Positions 1-6,585 of a stretch of DNA of 9,243 nucleotides are shown here, in pieces; position 1 is the stretch's first letter, and each line of letters opens with the position of its first letter. The stretch spans positions 1-9,243 of the forward strand of contig CAZGRO010000060.1 of assembly GCA_964528315.1 (NCBI GenBank), read 5' to 3'. The translations under genes were made by a program, and so were the position numbers. A model generated the notes under the pieces. The model was not told where the DNA came from. It saw only the letters and a program-made list of their open reading frames with translations, and searched no databases. Source of the DNA: JALHTG01 sp964528315 (lineage in GTDB: Archaea > Thermoproteota > Bathyarchaeia > 40CM-2-53-6 > JALHTG01).

Positions 1-148
1 ATTCAAGGCCAATGCTGCACGCTGGACTTTCAACTACATGCCATGTATTGGCCAACGAATCATTCATTCTCTAGCTGTTATGGCTCTGGATATGCTTCGT
101 AGATATTCAGGCGTGAGGTGGTGGATGCGTCGACTGGTAGAATTTTGT
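1..148. other. Left-edge stretch without a recognisable gene
   Basis: This stretch lies downstream of the peptidase stop codon. Short open frames exist on the plus strand, but they run on as antisense of the peptidase gene and resemble no protein family I know. I see no T-rich terminator, tRNA fold or repeat. Confidence 0.4.
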
Positions 149-1579
149 TCATCGAATTGTGTCGGGATGCCACTTTTTCTGAATTCGCAAGGCCTCGGCT
201 TCGCCTTTCTCTTCCAGCCTCTTCAGAACGTCCTCAACAGGCGTGTGTTCAGCGATTGGCTTCTCCTCGTTTGCGATCCGCAGAAGGAACTGGGCCAGAA
301 GCATGGAGGCCTCTTTCAGGCCTCTGGGGTCAACCTTGTCCACTGTGTCGGCTGATGTGTGTCCGAACCCTCTGCCCATGGCTGCTGCAACCGCTCCGCT
401 CAGGGGATCGGCGGCTCCCGCAGCGAAACCTATAGCGGGAATTCCGGCCATGAAGAAGGGCCAGTGATCGGAGGCTGCGCCTAGAGGGGTGGGGATGTTC
501 ATGGGATAGTTGATCTCCTTTGCAATGTTGTCAACGTAGGACACAAGCCCCAAGGGGCCGTAGACTGCGAATCGGTGTCGGGCAGCTCTTCCAGCTCCAT
601 CGCAGTTGATCATCAATGTCATCTTCGGGATCTCTGCCTTATGCTGGTCAAGGTAGGAGGTTGAGCCTGTTACGCCGAGCTCCTCCGCTCCGAAAAGGAG
701 GAATCGGATCGTTCTCTTGGCCAAGTGCTTGAAGGGCATCATGGCTCGCGCCACATCCATCACGACCACTGCCCCTGAAGCGTCATCTGCTGCTCCTTGA
801 GCTATGTCGTGGCCGTCAAAGTGGGCGCCGACGAGTATCAGTTCCTCAGGATATTTCGAACCTGAAATCTCGCCGACAACATTGTAAGCGGTCCAGTTTT
901 GCTTGATTTCATTCTGAATATTCAAACGCATTGTGACGGGGCCCTGTTTCAGTTGCCTAAGAATGAATGATCCGGTTTCAAGCGAGACTCCTACTCCGGG
1001 AATTTCGCCGATCATTCGGTATCCGGGCCTCAGGGAGCCCGTTTGAGGTAGTTGGCCGGGAAGGTGCTGCATGAACACGAAGGCGGAGGCTCCGTTGAGG
1101 ACCGCAAAACCATACCTTGTTCTGCGATGGCCCCAGTTTCCTTCCCCATCAAAAGGCTCTGTTGAGCAGACGACAATCTTTCCGCGAATTCTATCCTTGA
1201 CCTTCTCATAGTCTTGTCTCTTCCCTGGGCCGACGCTTATTGCCTCAGCCTCGAGTCCTTCGGGAGTGGAGGGGGAGAGGGCGAGGGATATGCATGGTAA
1301 CTCCTGTCGAAACGGTTTCACCATCTCCATCTCGGCTGTTCTTCGGAACCATCCCGTGTAACGGAATGGTTCTACCGCGACCTTCGTCAGGCCGTAGGCC
1401 TTCAGCCTACCTGCCGTAAATTCGACGGCTTTCTTTTCGCCTTCTGTCCCGGCGAATCTGCTTCCGAACTCGTCGCACATCTTCACTAGGTTCTGGAATT
1501 GTTCGTTTGAAGCCCAGATGTCTCCAACGATAATCTTCTCAGCGCTCTTCAGTTCCTCATTCAAGCGATCTTCCTCCAT
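149..1579 (-). CDS. M28 family zinc metallopeptidase (aminopeptidase-like) with PA domain insert
   Basis: Predicted co-catalytic di-zinc exopeptidase that removes N-terminal residues from peptides. There is no signal peptide, so it is probably cytosolic and used in peptide turnover. Read as 476 aa, the M28 metal ligands are all present: His253 (GAHFDGHD), the bridging Asp265 (AADDASG), the Glu299-Glu300 pair (FGAEELG), Asp327 (NCDGAG) and His407 (GHTSADT). The SDHWPF motif sits near residue 370. A protease-associated-type insert fills roughly residues 105-225. The N-terminal segment (DIWASNEQ...CDEFGSRFAGT) is usual for archaeal and bacterial M28 peptidases of this length. I chose the ATG at 1579 because a TATA-like CTTAAATAC lies 40-48 nt upstream and homologues start near here. 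An ATG at 1636 and a TTG at 1684 are in frame but add residues unlike the family. Substrate specificity cannot be read from the sequence. Confidence 0.92.
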   Translation of the reverse strand: MEEDRLNEELKSAEKIIVGDIWASNEQFQNLVKMCDEFGSRFAGTEGEKKAVEFTAGRLKAYGLTKVAVEPFRYTGWFRRTAEMEMVKPFRQELPCISLALSPSTPEGLEAEAISVGPGKRQDYEKVKDRIRGKIVVCSTEPFDGEGNWGHRRTRYGFAVLNGASAFVFMQHLPGQLPQTGSLRPGYRMIGEIPGVGVSLETGSFILRQLKQGPVTMRLNIQNEIKQNWTAYNVVGEISGSKYPEELILVGAHFDGHDIAQGAADDASGAVVVMDVARAMMPFKHLAKRTIRFLLFGAEELGVTGSTSYLDQHKAEIPKMTLMINCDGAGRAARHRFAVYGPLGLVSYVDNIAKEINYPMNIPTPLGAASDHWPFFMAGIPAIGFAAGAADPLSGAVAAAMGRGFGHTSADTVDKVDPRGLKEASMLLAQFLLRIANEEKPIAEHTPVEDVLKRLEEKGEAEALRIQKKWHPDTIR

Positions 1580-1618
1580 CGACGCTTGGAATTCTCTCTC
1601 ATAGATTCCTTTCCGACT

Positions 1619-1627
1619 GTATTTAAG
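1619..1627 (-). promoter_or_regulatory. Possible TATA box of the M28 peptidase gene
   Basis: The minus strand reads CTTAAATAC, which fits the archaeal TATA consensus. With a start site about 25 nt downstream, the leader to the ATG at 1579 would be about 20 nt. The box falls inside the longer alternative reading frame, so it also argues for the shorter start. No clear factor-B element was seen. Confidence 0.35.
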
Positions 1628-1733
1628 ACGAATCATATGCGAGCGGTCTTGGGGGTGAGGCGAGGTGCTGCGGAAAGCATTCAACGAAATCTCGGCGCTT
1701 GCTTGAGCATTGGTGGGAGATTGCGCAAGGTGA

Positions 1734-3050
1734 TCAAGAGATCTTTCTGCCTACTTTGGCAACGAGAAAAATGGCGCAGGTGGCCAAGATGATGACTGTC
1801 AGTGCTGTGAATGATCCTGAGTACCCGAGACGACTAGAAAGAATGAAGCCGGTAATGATTGGTCCCAGTGTCTGGCCAACATCCATTATTGTGCCCAGAA
1901 AACCCATACCTGTTCCTACAAGAGTCTCTGCGGTGAGTTCGCTGACCAAGGCTGGAGTTGAACCGGTCACCATGGAAAAGCCAAAGCCGTACAGCACCGA
2001 TATCAGTAGGAGAAGGGGGAAGTGAATGGTGAAGGGGATCAAGGCGAGGCTGGCTGCGCTGATCAGTGAGCCGAGCAGTATCGGTGTTCTTCTTCCGATC
2101 TTGTCTGAAAGTTTGCCCATGAATGGTTTCAGGATGGGTACTATAGCCAGCTGGAATCCTAGAACTATGCCTATGGAGAAGGAGTCCAATCGTGCAATTT
2201 CCTTCAGATATCCTACGAGAAAGAACTCTGTGGCGCCGAAGGCATAGTACTGCGCTGCCTCAACAAGACTAACCGTCAGTATGCGTGGGTTTGAGGCAAC
2301 GACCACCCATCCCTCAAAGAGCCTCGAGCTTCTCTCACCGACCCGTTTCTGCACATTTCCATCCGTGCGAGACCTTTCTTTCAACAGCAGTAGAGCTGTG
2401 ACCAGGGCTACGGTCCCTGACAGTCCCACTGCCAAGTAGAGTTGGTGGAATCCGTAGTTGGTGGCAAAGAGAATGTAGCCTCCTAGGAATGGGGCGAGCG
2501 TTCTTCCGATTGTGGTTATGGAGGAGAAGAGGGAGATGCGTTCAGCTCTTCTGGATGGAAAGAGCTCTGCGACATAGGCATTGGCAACCGGGACAAACGT
2601 GGCCGTGGCGAAGCCGTGATAGAATCTGACCAGTGCCAGATGCCACCAGGAATCAACGAGGAGATAGAAGAAAGGAGCTGATGCGAACACGGCACCGGAG
2701 GCGAAGAGAACGCGTCTTCTCCCGAACCTGTCTGAAAGTGAGCCGGCAGGCAGGCTGATCAAAATTCCTGGGACTGTGGAGGCGGCGGCAACAAAGCCGA
2801 TCATGGAGTCTGGAGTATTCAGACTGCGAGCAAAGGGATTGAGCACGGGGTTCTTGGACATAGTTGAGCTGAGTATTGCGAAGAATCCCACAATGCATAG
2901 CGCCCAAAACAAGTGACTTGTGGCGCTGGAAGAAGCCTGAGGAGGTGTCTTGTTCTCAGGGCTTTCGCCACTGTTTCCGATGAGGTCACTCAAATCTCTC
3001 GCCTGAGTCGAATCGCAGATGTGTGATCGCATCTCAATGCCATCATTCAT
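1734..3050 (-). CDS. Major facilitator superfamily (MFS) transporter, 12 helices
   Basis: Secondary transporter of the cytoplasmic membrane, 438 aa, probably a proton-coupled drug or metabolite exporter. The substrate cannot be assigned. The first 45 residues are hydrophilic, then twelve hydrophobic segments follow in two halves of six. The MFS motif A is present in both halves: GSLSDRFGRR at about 103-112 and GKLSDKIGRR at about 312-321, each in the loop between helices 2-3 and 8-9. A charged central loop (about 224-246) separates the halves. The second half carries a G-rich helix (LYGFGFSMVTGSTPALVSEL, about 353-372) typical of multidrug-type MFS proteins. The ATG at 3050 has no Shine-Dalgarno sequence but a TATA-like box 27-35 nt upstream, which suits a leaderless transcript. 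It is transcribed away from the hydrolase gene at 3166 and toward the peptidase, 154 bases upstream of the chosen peptidase start. Confidence 0.93.
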   Translation of the reverse strand: MNDGIEMRSHICDSTQARDLSDLIGNSGESPENKTPPQASSSATSHLFWALCIVGFFAILSSTMSKNPVLNPFARSLNTPDSMIGFVAAASTVPGILISLPAGSLSDRFGRRRVLFASGAVFASAPFFYLLVDSWWHLALVRFYHGFATATFVPVANAYVAELFPSRRAERISLFSSITTIGRTLAPFLGGYILFATNYGFHQLYLAVGLSGTVALVTALLLLKERSRTDGNVQKRVGERSSRLFEGWVVVASNPRILTVSLVEAAQYYAFGATEFFLVGYLKEIARLDSFSIGIVLGFQLAIVPILKPFMGKLSDKIGRRTPILLGSLISAASLALIPFTIHFPLLLLISVLYGFGFSMVTGSTPALVSELTAETLVGTGMGFLGTIMDVGQTLGPIITGFILSSRLGYSGSFTALTVIILATCAIFLVAKVGRKIS

Positions 3051-3076
3051 GAAGAGGGAGACGATTCAATCAGTTC

Positions 3077-3085
3077 AATTAAAAG
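3077..3085 (-). promoter_or_regulatory. TATA-like box of the MFS gene
   Basis: The minus strand reads CTTTTAATT, 27-35 nt before the ATG at 3050, with an A-rich stretch just upstream that could be the factor-B element. The spacing puts the transcription start at or within a few bases of the start codon, so the mRNA is probably leaderless. Confidence 0.5.
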
Positions 3086-3135
3086 ATAAGATTTGCCATC
3101 GCGTCGGTAGTATGACTTGAGGAACGCGGGAGTGA

Positions 3136-3143
3136 TCTTAAAG
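3136..3143 (+). promoter_or_regulatory. TATA-like box of the isochorismatase-family gene
   Basis: TCTTAAAG ends 23 nt before the ATG at 3166, the spacing expected for a leaderless archaeal transcript. It lies back to back with the TATA-like box of the MFS gene in a 115-base divergent intergenic region. Confidence 0.45.
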
Positions 3144-3165
3144 GCGAGAGAGCTAAACGAATGAG

Positions 3166-3871
3166 ATGAGAATCTGTGGTGATGGCTGTTTGGATTTGAG
3201 AGCTAAGAGGGAGGATTCCATCCTGCTGGTCATTGATGTGCAAGAGAAACTGATAGACACAGTGCTGACGAAGCAGCNNNNNNNNNNNNNNNNNNNNNNN
3301 NNNNNNNNNNNNNNNNNNNNNNNNNNNNNNNNNNNNNNNNNNNNNNNNNNNNNNNNNNNNNNNNNNNNNNNNNNNNNTGCTGACGAAGCAGCGGCTCATA
3401 GAGAATGTTAAGGCGTTGGGCAAGGTTGCAGCTGTAATGCATCTACCTAACTTGGTGACTGAGCAGGAGAAGCTAGGCGCGACCGTGCCGGAACTCAGGG
3501 AGATCTTGTCCGGGTCGCCCACAGTCAGGAAGCTGGAGTTTAGCTGTTGCCAAAACAGCGAGTTCATGAGTAAACTGAGAGAGGCGGGCAGGAGAACGGT
3601 TTTTGTATGTGGAATTGAGGCACACATCTGCGTGCTTCAGACGGTTCTTGACCTGCTCTCAGCCGGTTACAATGTTCACCTTGTGAAAGACGCTCTGTCC
3701 TCAAATGCCAGCGTTGACTTGGAGGCAGCGGTTGAAAGGATGAGAGATGCAGGCGCTGTGATAACGACGAGTGAAGCTGCGATATACGAGCTCACAGAGC
3801 GGGCGGGAACGGATGAATTCAGGCGAATATTGGATATAGTGAAGGAGAGAAGACTTGCCATCTCCGGGTAG
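3166..3871 (+). CDS. Isochorismatase-family cysteine hydrolase, interrupted by an assembly gap
   Basis: Cytosolic hydrolase of the isochorismatase/nicotinamidase superfamily, probably an amidase on a small substrate that cannot be named. As deposited, a run of 100 N splits it and the two halves lie in different frames. The 15 bases before the gap are repeated exactly after it. Merging them removes 115 bases, restores one frame and gives 196 aa that reads through without a break (LTKQRLIENVKALG at the joint). The catalytic triad is then complete: Asp24 (LLVIDVQEKL), Lys84 (VRKLEFSCC) and the nucleophile Cys117 (CGIEAHICV). The VTEQ and ATVPELRE stretches and the C-terminal AGAVITTSEAAIYEL are typical of the family. 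The ATG at 3166 has a TATA-like box at leaderless spacing. TTG codons at 3190 and 3196 are less likely starts. It ends 35 bases before the convergent SRPBCC gene. Confidence 0.9.
3263..3277 (+). repeat. 15-base copy at the left edge of the gap
   Basis: TGCTGACGAAGCAGC stands directly before the N run. The identical 15 bases stand directly after it at 3378-3392. This is what two overlapping contig ends look like when a scaffolder places them side by side without merging. Confidence 0.9.
3278..3377. other. Assembly gap of exactly 100 N
   Basis: A round number of 100 N is a common placeholder for a gap of unknown size. The duplicated 15 bases on its edges, and the intact hydrolase obtained when they are merged, indicate that little or no sequence is actually missing. 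Confidence 0.95.
3378..3392 (+). repeat. 15-base copy at the right edge of the gap
   Basis: Second copy of TGCTGACGAAGCAGC, 115 bases after the first. An offset of 115 is one more than a multiple of three, which is why the two halves of the hydrolase appear in different frames. Confidence 0.9.
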
Positions 3872-3906
3872 GTTACAGAGCAAGCGCACGCATCCGCGCG
3901 CCCACC

Positions 3907-4341
3907 CTATTCTCTATGCGTTCTGTAGTCTTTCTCAAGCCTTTCGACGTACTTATCCCAGATCTCGTTGATGTGCTTGAGGAATTTTGATTTGCTTGGC
4001 GCCTTGGCTGATTTCCGTTTGATTCTGAAGACTATGTCAAGCCTAGTCCGTTTACCGCCAAGCTTTCTCAGGTGATAGTCGCCGACTATGTCACGATCAT
4101 CGCCTATTGAGTTGACATGCCAGGCATTTGAAGGATGAAGTGTGACTATGCTGGCAGAGCTCACAGGCTTTCCCTTCTCCTTGGTTATGTAGATCACTCT
4201 CCGCCTCGTCCTCTCCAGAAACCTCCTCCGCGATTTGGATCTGGTAATCCTGTAGTCGTCCTCCCGATAATCAGTACACCACTCATAAACGAAACCAATT
4301 GGTGCATGGATAATTCTTGAGATGCGAACAAGATCGGTCAT
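3907..4341 (-). CDS. SRPBCC (START/Bet v1-like) superfamily protein
   Basis: Small soluble protein of 144 aa with the helix-grip fold that binds hydrophobic ligands. The ligand is unknown and no catalytic role can be read. The N-terminal pattern (RISRIIHAPIGFVYEWCTDY, residues about 6-25) is the characteristic strand-plus-helix start of polyketide-cyclase/SRPBCC proteins. A hydrophilic RITRSKSRRR stretch, strands around VIYITKEKGK and SSASIVTLHP, and a closing helix (about 117-140) follow. The length is normal for a single-domain member. I chose the ATG at 4341 because GGGAGG stands 10 nt upstream. An in-frame TTG at 4359 would put that ribosome site inside the gene. The protein is very rich in Arg and Lys. 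It converges on the hydrolase gene and is divergent from the exported metal protein at 4501. Confidence 0.82.
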   Translation of the reverse strand: MTDLVRISRIIHAPIGFVYEWCTDYREDDYRITRSKSRRRFLERTRRRVIYITKEKGKPVSSASIVTLHPSNAWHVNSIGDDRDIVGDYHLRKLGGKRTRLDIVFRIKRKSAKAPSKSKFLKHINEIWDKYVERLEKDYRTHRE

Positions 4342-4351
4342 AGCAATAGGG

Positions 4352-4357
4352 CCTCCC
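4352..4357 (-). promoter_or_regulatory. Ribosome binding site deciding the SRPBCC start
   Basis: The minus strand reads GGGAGG, then 10 nt, then the ATG at 4341. It matches the archaeal anti-Shine-Dalgarno end and is one of the few clear sites in the window. It favours the ATG over the upstream TTG at 4359. Confidence 0.65.
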
Positions 4358-4381
4358 AAATCAACCTCCGCTGCTGACTAG

Positions 4382-4409
4382 AGTGTATCCGCTAGGGGAA
4401 AAGTGTATC
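4382..4409 (+). repeat. Two direct AGTGTATC boxes, 20 bases apart
   Basis: AGTGTATC occurs at 4382-4389 and again at 4402-4409, an exact 20-base period, about two DNA turns. The pair sits in the 159-base divergent intergenic region between the SRPBCC gene and the exported metal protein, upstream of the TATA-like box of the latter. It could be an operator. Chance is not excluded for 8-mers. Confidence 0.3.
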
Positions 4410-4458
4410 GACTACTGCCGCGCTCTGCTGTCTTCCTCAACCTTGGCGGATCATCAAT

Positions 4459-4468
4459 AGATAAATAC
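4459..4468 (+). promoter_or_regulatory. TATA box of the exported desulfoferrodoxin-like gene
   Basis: AGATAAATAC is a strong archaeal TATA match. It ends 32 nt before the GTG at 4501 and predicts a leader of about 10 nt. Confidence 0.55.
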
Positions 4469-4500
4469 TGGAAGAACGAGGACAGGGGAAGGCGATAGCT

Positions 4501-4974
4501 GTGAGACGGCTCATTAAGAGGCGTACAGGAGAAGGAGAGCTACTGAGTTTTGTGTTGCTGGCAATGGTATCCGTTGCGGTTCTTGCCGGTGTTGTTAAGG
4601 TTGTCAGGGCAGATGTGCCGACTGTTCTTCAAGTAGACAACCTCTCACAAGGTTCCGCTGGCAAGATCAAGGTTCAGATCAGGCACCTTAACCCAAGCGG
4701 CGGCCACTATGTGGATGTTGTTGAGGTTGACGTAGCCGGCCAGGTTAAGAGCTTCAACCTGCAGGCGCAGAACAGCAACCCGTTCACCGTGGAGCTGGAG
4801 CTGGGACAGATACAGGGAAGCCCTAACGTTAAGGTTCGAGCCCACTGCAATCTCCACGGCTGGAGCGACTGGTCCAGCGAGGTGCAGGTGCCAGAGTTCT
4901 CTGAGATCGGCGCGACCGCTCTTGCCGCGTCGGCTGCGGCCCTTCTCATAACTAGAAGAAAGAGAAGCAGATAG
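4501..4974 (+). CDS. Exported desulfoferrodoxin/SoxZ-like metal protein with PEF-CTERM-type anchor
   Basis: 157 aa, predicted to work outside the cytoplasmic membrane. An Arg/Lys-rich start and hydrophobic segment (14-34) end in VVRA at 38, a plausible signal peptidase site. The core (about 40-130) is a beta-sandwich like the superoxide reductase/desulfoferrodoxin domain: His62 and His69 lie in HLNPSGGHYVDVVEV and Cys116 and His119 in HCNLHG, matching the HPxTxEHxI and CNxHG iron motifs. The N-terminal E-x-H ligand motif of true superoxide reductases is absent and His62-His69 spacing is one residue longer, so activity is uncertain. SoxZ shares the same fold and a similar His pattern. The C-terminus is PEF at 131-133, a hydrophobic stretch and RRKR, an archaeosortase-type sorting signal. 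The GTG start is supported by the TATA box upstream. Neighbours suggest a redox role. Confidence 0.78.
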   Translation: MRRLIKRRTGEGELLSFVLLAMVSVAVLAGVVKVVRADVPTVLQVDNLSQGSAGKIKVQIRHLNPSGGHYVDVVEVDVAGQVKSFNLQAQNSNPFTVELELGQIQGSPNVKVRAHCNLHGWSDWSSEVQVPEFSEIGATALAASAAALLITRRKRSR

Positions 4975-5081
4975 GGCATCGTTTTCAAAAACCTGCGCCA
5001 TGGTGTGCATAGTACTTTATCGTGGCAAGGCTCTAGGTAGGCTACGTGCTATTCGCGCGTCGATGGGAGACGGATCTGGTG

Positions 5082-5483
5082 ATGAAAGAGTTTTCCATAT
5101 ATGATCTGAATCTGCTCTTGCAGCTCGCGATCTTCGCGCTCCTCATCCTGGGGATCTATCACATGAAGGCAGGAAGGAAGAGCCTTGGCAAGCATCGCCT
5201 GTTTATGGGTTTGGCGGTTGTGCTGAACGCCATCTCCATTCTCCTGATCATGGGAAGATCGTTCATGACCAGTCTTGGCTTCTTGGCGTCAAGGCCCAGG
5301 GAATTCGGCCCTTTCATGACGTGGATCCATGTGATTGTTGGAAGCTACGCAGAGATCTCTGGTGTGTGGTTCTTTCGAAAGCACCCACGCAACGTGCGAT
5401 TGAGCATGAGAGTGACCACGATTTTCTGGGCTGTTGCATTGCTTCTCGGCGTAGCGTACTACGTGTACTACTACATGCTCTAG
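5082..5483 (+). CDS. Four-helix membrane protein, DUF420/cytochrome-b-like
   Basis: Integral membrane protein of 133 aa with four predicted helices at about 9-27, 40-58, 77-97 and 111-131. His38 (GKHRLFMGLAVVLN), at the mouth of helix 2, and His83 (WIHVIVGSYAEISG), in helix 3, stand where DUF420 and small b-type cytochrome families carry conserved histidines, so a haem b site is plausible but not shown. His27 and His101 are further candidates near the membrane face. I chose the ATG at 5082 because it starts close before the first helix and GGGAG lies 12 nt upstream. A GTG at 5046 is in frame, with a TATA-like TACTTTAT about 25-30 nt before it, so a longer leaderless form cannot be excluded. 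It is in the same direction as the exported metal protein 107 bases upstream and converges on the molybdenum enzyme, for which it could be the membrane electron acceptor. That link is inference. Confidence 0.75.
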   Translation: MKEFSIYDLNLLLQLAIFALLILGIYHMKAGRKSLGKHRLFMGLAVVLNAISILLIMGRSFMTSLGFLASRPREFGPFMTWIHVIVGSYAEISGVWFFRKHPRNVRLSMRVTTIFWAVALLLGVAYYVYYYML

Positions 5484-5562
5484 GACCTGGCTGGCCTTCT
5501 CCGGCACTGGCGATCTGGTACAGGGCTTATCAGGCGCCGCCGCCAAATTCCTGTGTATCGGC

Positions 5563-6276
5563 TTATGAAATTGATTCGCTTTCGATGCGTCGGCGTTTGA
5601 GGTAGGACCTGCCGACAACCAAGACGACAAAGGCCATTATCACGAACGCCAAGTATACCCCGGGATCAACAGCATCTGCCGCACACGCCTGCTGCACTGG
5701 ACTGATTGTGGCTTTGTCCGGGTAGCCTCTGCTCTCCCAGACGCCCAGAAAATCATAGTCCACAGCCTCAATCTTGGCGACGCCCGAAACCCACTTGTAC
5801 CCCCACTGGCCTGGCACAACAAGTCTATTGCCGGGAGAAAGCTTTGATCCTTGCATTTGTTGGCCGTTGAGTTCGTAAGCGATGATTACATCCTTTTTCA
5901 GCGCGTCTTCCACAGTCAGGTCTGAACTGAAGCCGTCTCCAGCGTGAAAAGCAATCTTCACCACGCCATTGTTAAGAACCGCTCTCTCCAGAACCGCGCT
6001 CAAGGCCACACCCTTCCATTTTCCCTGCAGAATGGGTTGGGCGGGGCCGTCTACGCAGTACAGCTCCGCCTCAACAACTGTTGTCGGCATTTTCAGCATC
6101 TCGCTGAGTGAGAGGTTGTAGGGGCGGTCAACTAGCCCGGTGATTATTATTGACCATTCCTGCTGCGCCTCACTTGGTGGGGTCGTGTTGAGGGTTAGGG
6201 TGAGTGAGATGAGTAGAACCCCTAGGAGCAGAAGTTCTTGCACGCGCATCCGCGTCGTGAACCGAACATTTCTCAA
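5563..6276 (-). CDS. Exported, membrane-anchored molybdopterin oxidoreductase (sulfite oxidase fold)
   Basis: 237 aa enzyme of the oxidoreductase molybdopterin-binding domain family (sulfite oxidase, SoxC, MsrP/YedY). Cys74 in ELYCVDGP is the expected molybdenum ligand. WKGVALS at 87-93, AYELNGQQM at 133-141, RLVVPGQWGYKWV at 151-163 and DFLGVWESRGY at 175-185 follow in family order. It is a single-domain form without the dimerisation domain of sulfite oxidase. A hydrophobic stretch (about 15-30) ending in SEA at 37 looks like a Sec signal without twin arginine, unusual for a cofactor-loaded Mo enzyme. A C-terminal helix (about 207-222) followed by KRRR anchors it with the domain outside. The TTG at 6276 gives a positively charged N-terminus and has a TATA-like CTTATTA 31-37 nt upstream; the ATG at 6249 is a valid alternative (228 aa). 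Substrate unknown. Confidence 0.87.
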   Translation of the reverse strand: MRNVRFTTRMRVQELLLLGVLLISLTLTLNTTPPSEAQQEWSIIITGLVDRPYNLSLSEMLKMPTTVVEAELYCVDGPAQPILQGKWKGVALSAVLERAVLNNGVVKIAFHAGDGFSSDLTVEDALKKDVIIAYELNGQQMQGSKLSPGNRLVVPGQWGYKWVSGVAKIEAVDYDFLGVWESRGYPDKATISPVQQACAADAVDPGVYLAFVIMAFVVLVVGRSYLKRRRIESESIS

Positions 6277-6461
6277 CTAGCTTCGGCTCGCGGTTCTTCA
6301 TCTCTCTAATAAGTCTTCAAACACTGCGAGAGGAAAGAGAACACTCTCTGCATTATCATAGGACAATGATGCCTGCAGCCCTCGCATGTGCTAGCCTTGA
6401 GGATGTCAGAGAGACCCACTCACCTCACCCACTCACGCACAACTAGCTACTGACGACGAGC

Positions 6462-6483
6462 CAAATTACGACGGCCACACCAA
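6462..6483 (+). repeat. Left copy of an imperfect 22-nt direct repeat around the flavodoxin gene
   Basis: Begins CAAATTACGACGGCCACAC. It matches 7196-7217 at 19 of 22 positions, and all three differences are transitions. The copies lie 103 bases before the flavodoxin start and 112 bases after its stop. Confidence 0.45.
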
Positions 6484-6574
6484 CTGATGCACACATACTC
6501 GACTGTTCATGGACGATCTCTCGGTACTTGACGGTACGCGCTACTTTGAAATACTGTTCAATCAGTAGTGTATT

Positions 6575-6580
6575 GGGGAT
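6575..6580 (+). promoter_or_regulatory. Ribosome binding site deciding the flavodoxin start
   Basis: GGGGAT stands 5 nt before the ATG at 6586. It supports this start over the in-frame GTG at 6568. Confidence 0.5.
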
Positions 6581-6585
6581 CGTAC

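Larger units (their letters stand above)
6277..6585. other. Intergenic region between molybdenum enzyme and flavodoxin genes
   Basis: A 309-base divergent region without a supported gene. It holds a TATA-like CTTATTA on the minus strand at 6307-6313, a short CCCACTCAC direct repeat at 6415-6423 and 6428-6436, the left copy of the 22-nt repeat at 6462-6483, and a TATA-like TTTGAAATA at 6545-6553 for the flavodoxin gene. The open frame on the minus strand across 6443-6670 is antisense to the flavodoxin start and is not supported. Confidence 0.5.

Noticed and set aside
38..467. Open frames on the plus strand over the 3' end of the peptidase gene
   Set aside because: They are antisense to a well-supported M28 gene and their translations resemble no family.
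3079..3627. Minus-strand frame running through the N gap
   Set aside because: It is open only because N codons cannot be stops; it is antisense to the hydrolase gene.
6415..6436. CCCACTCAC repeated with a 13-base period
   Set aside because: Only two short low-complexity copies; too little for an array or a binding-site claim.
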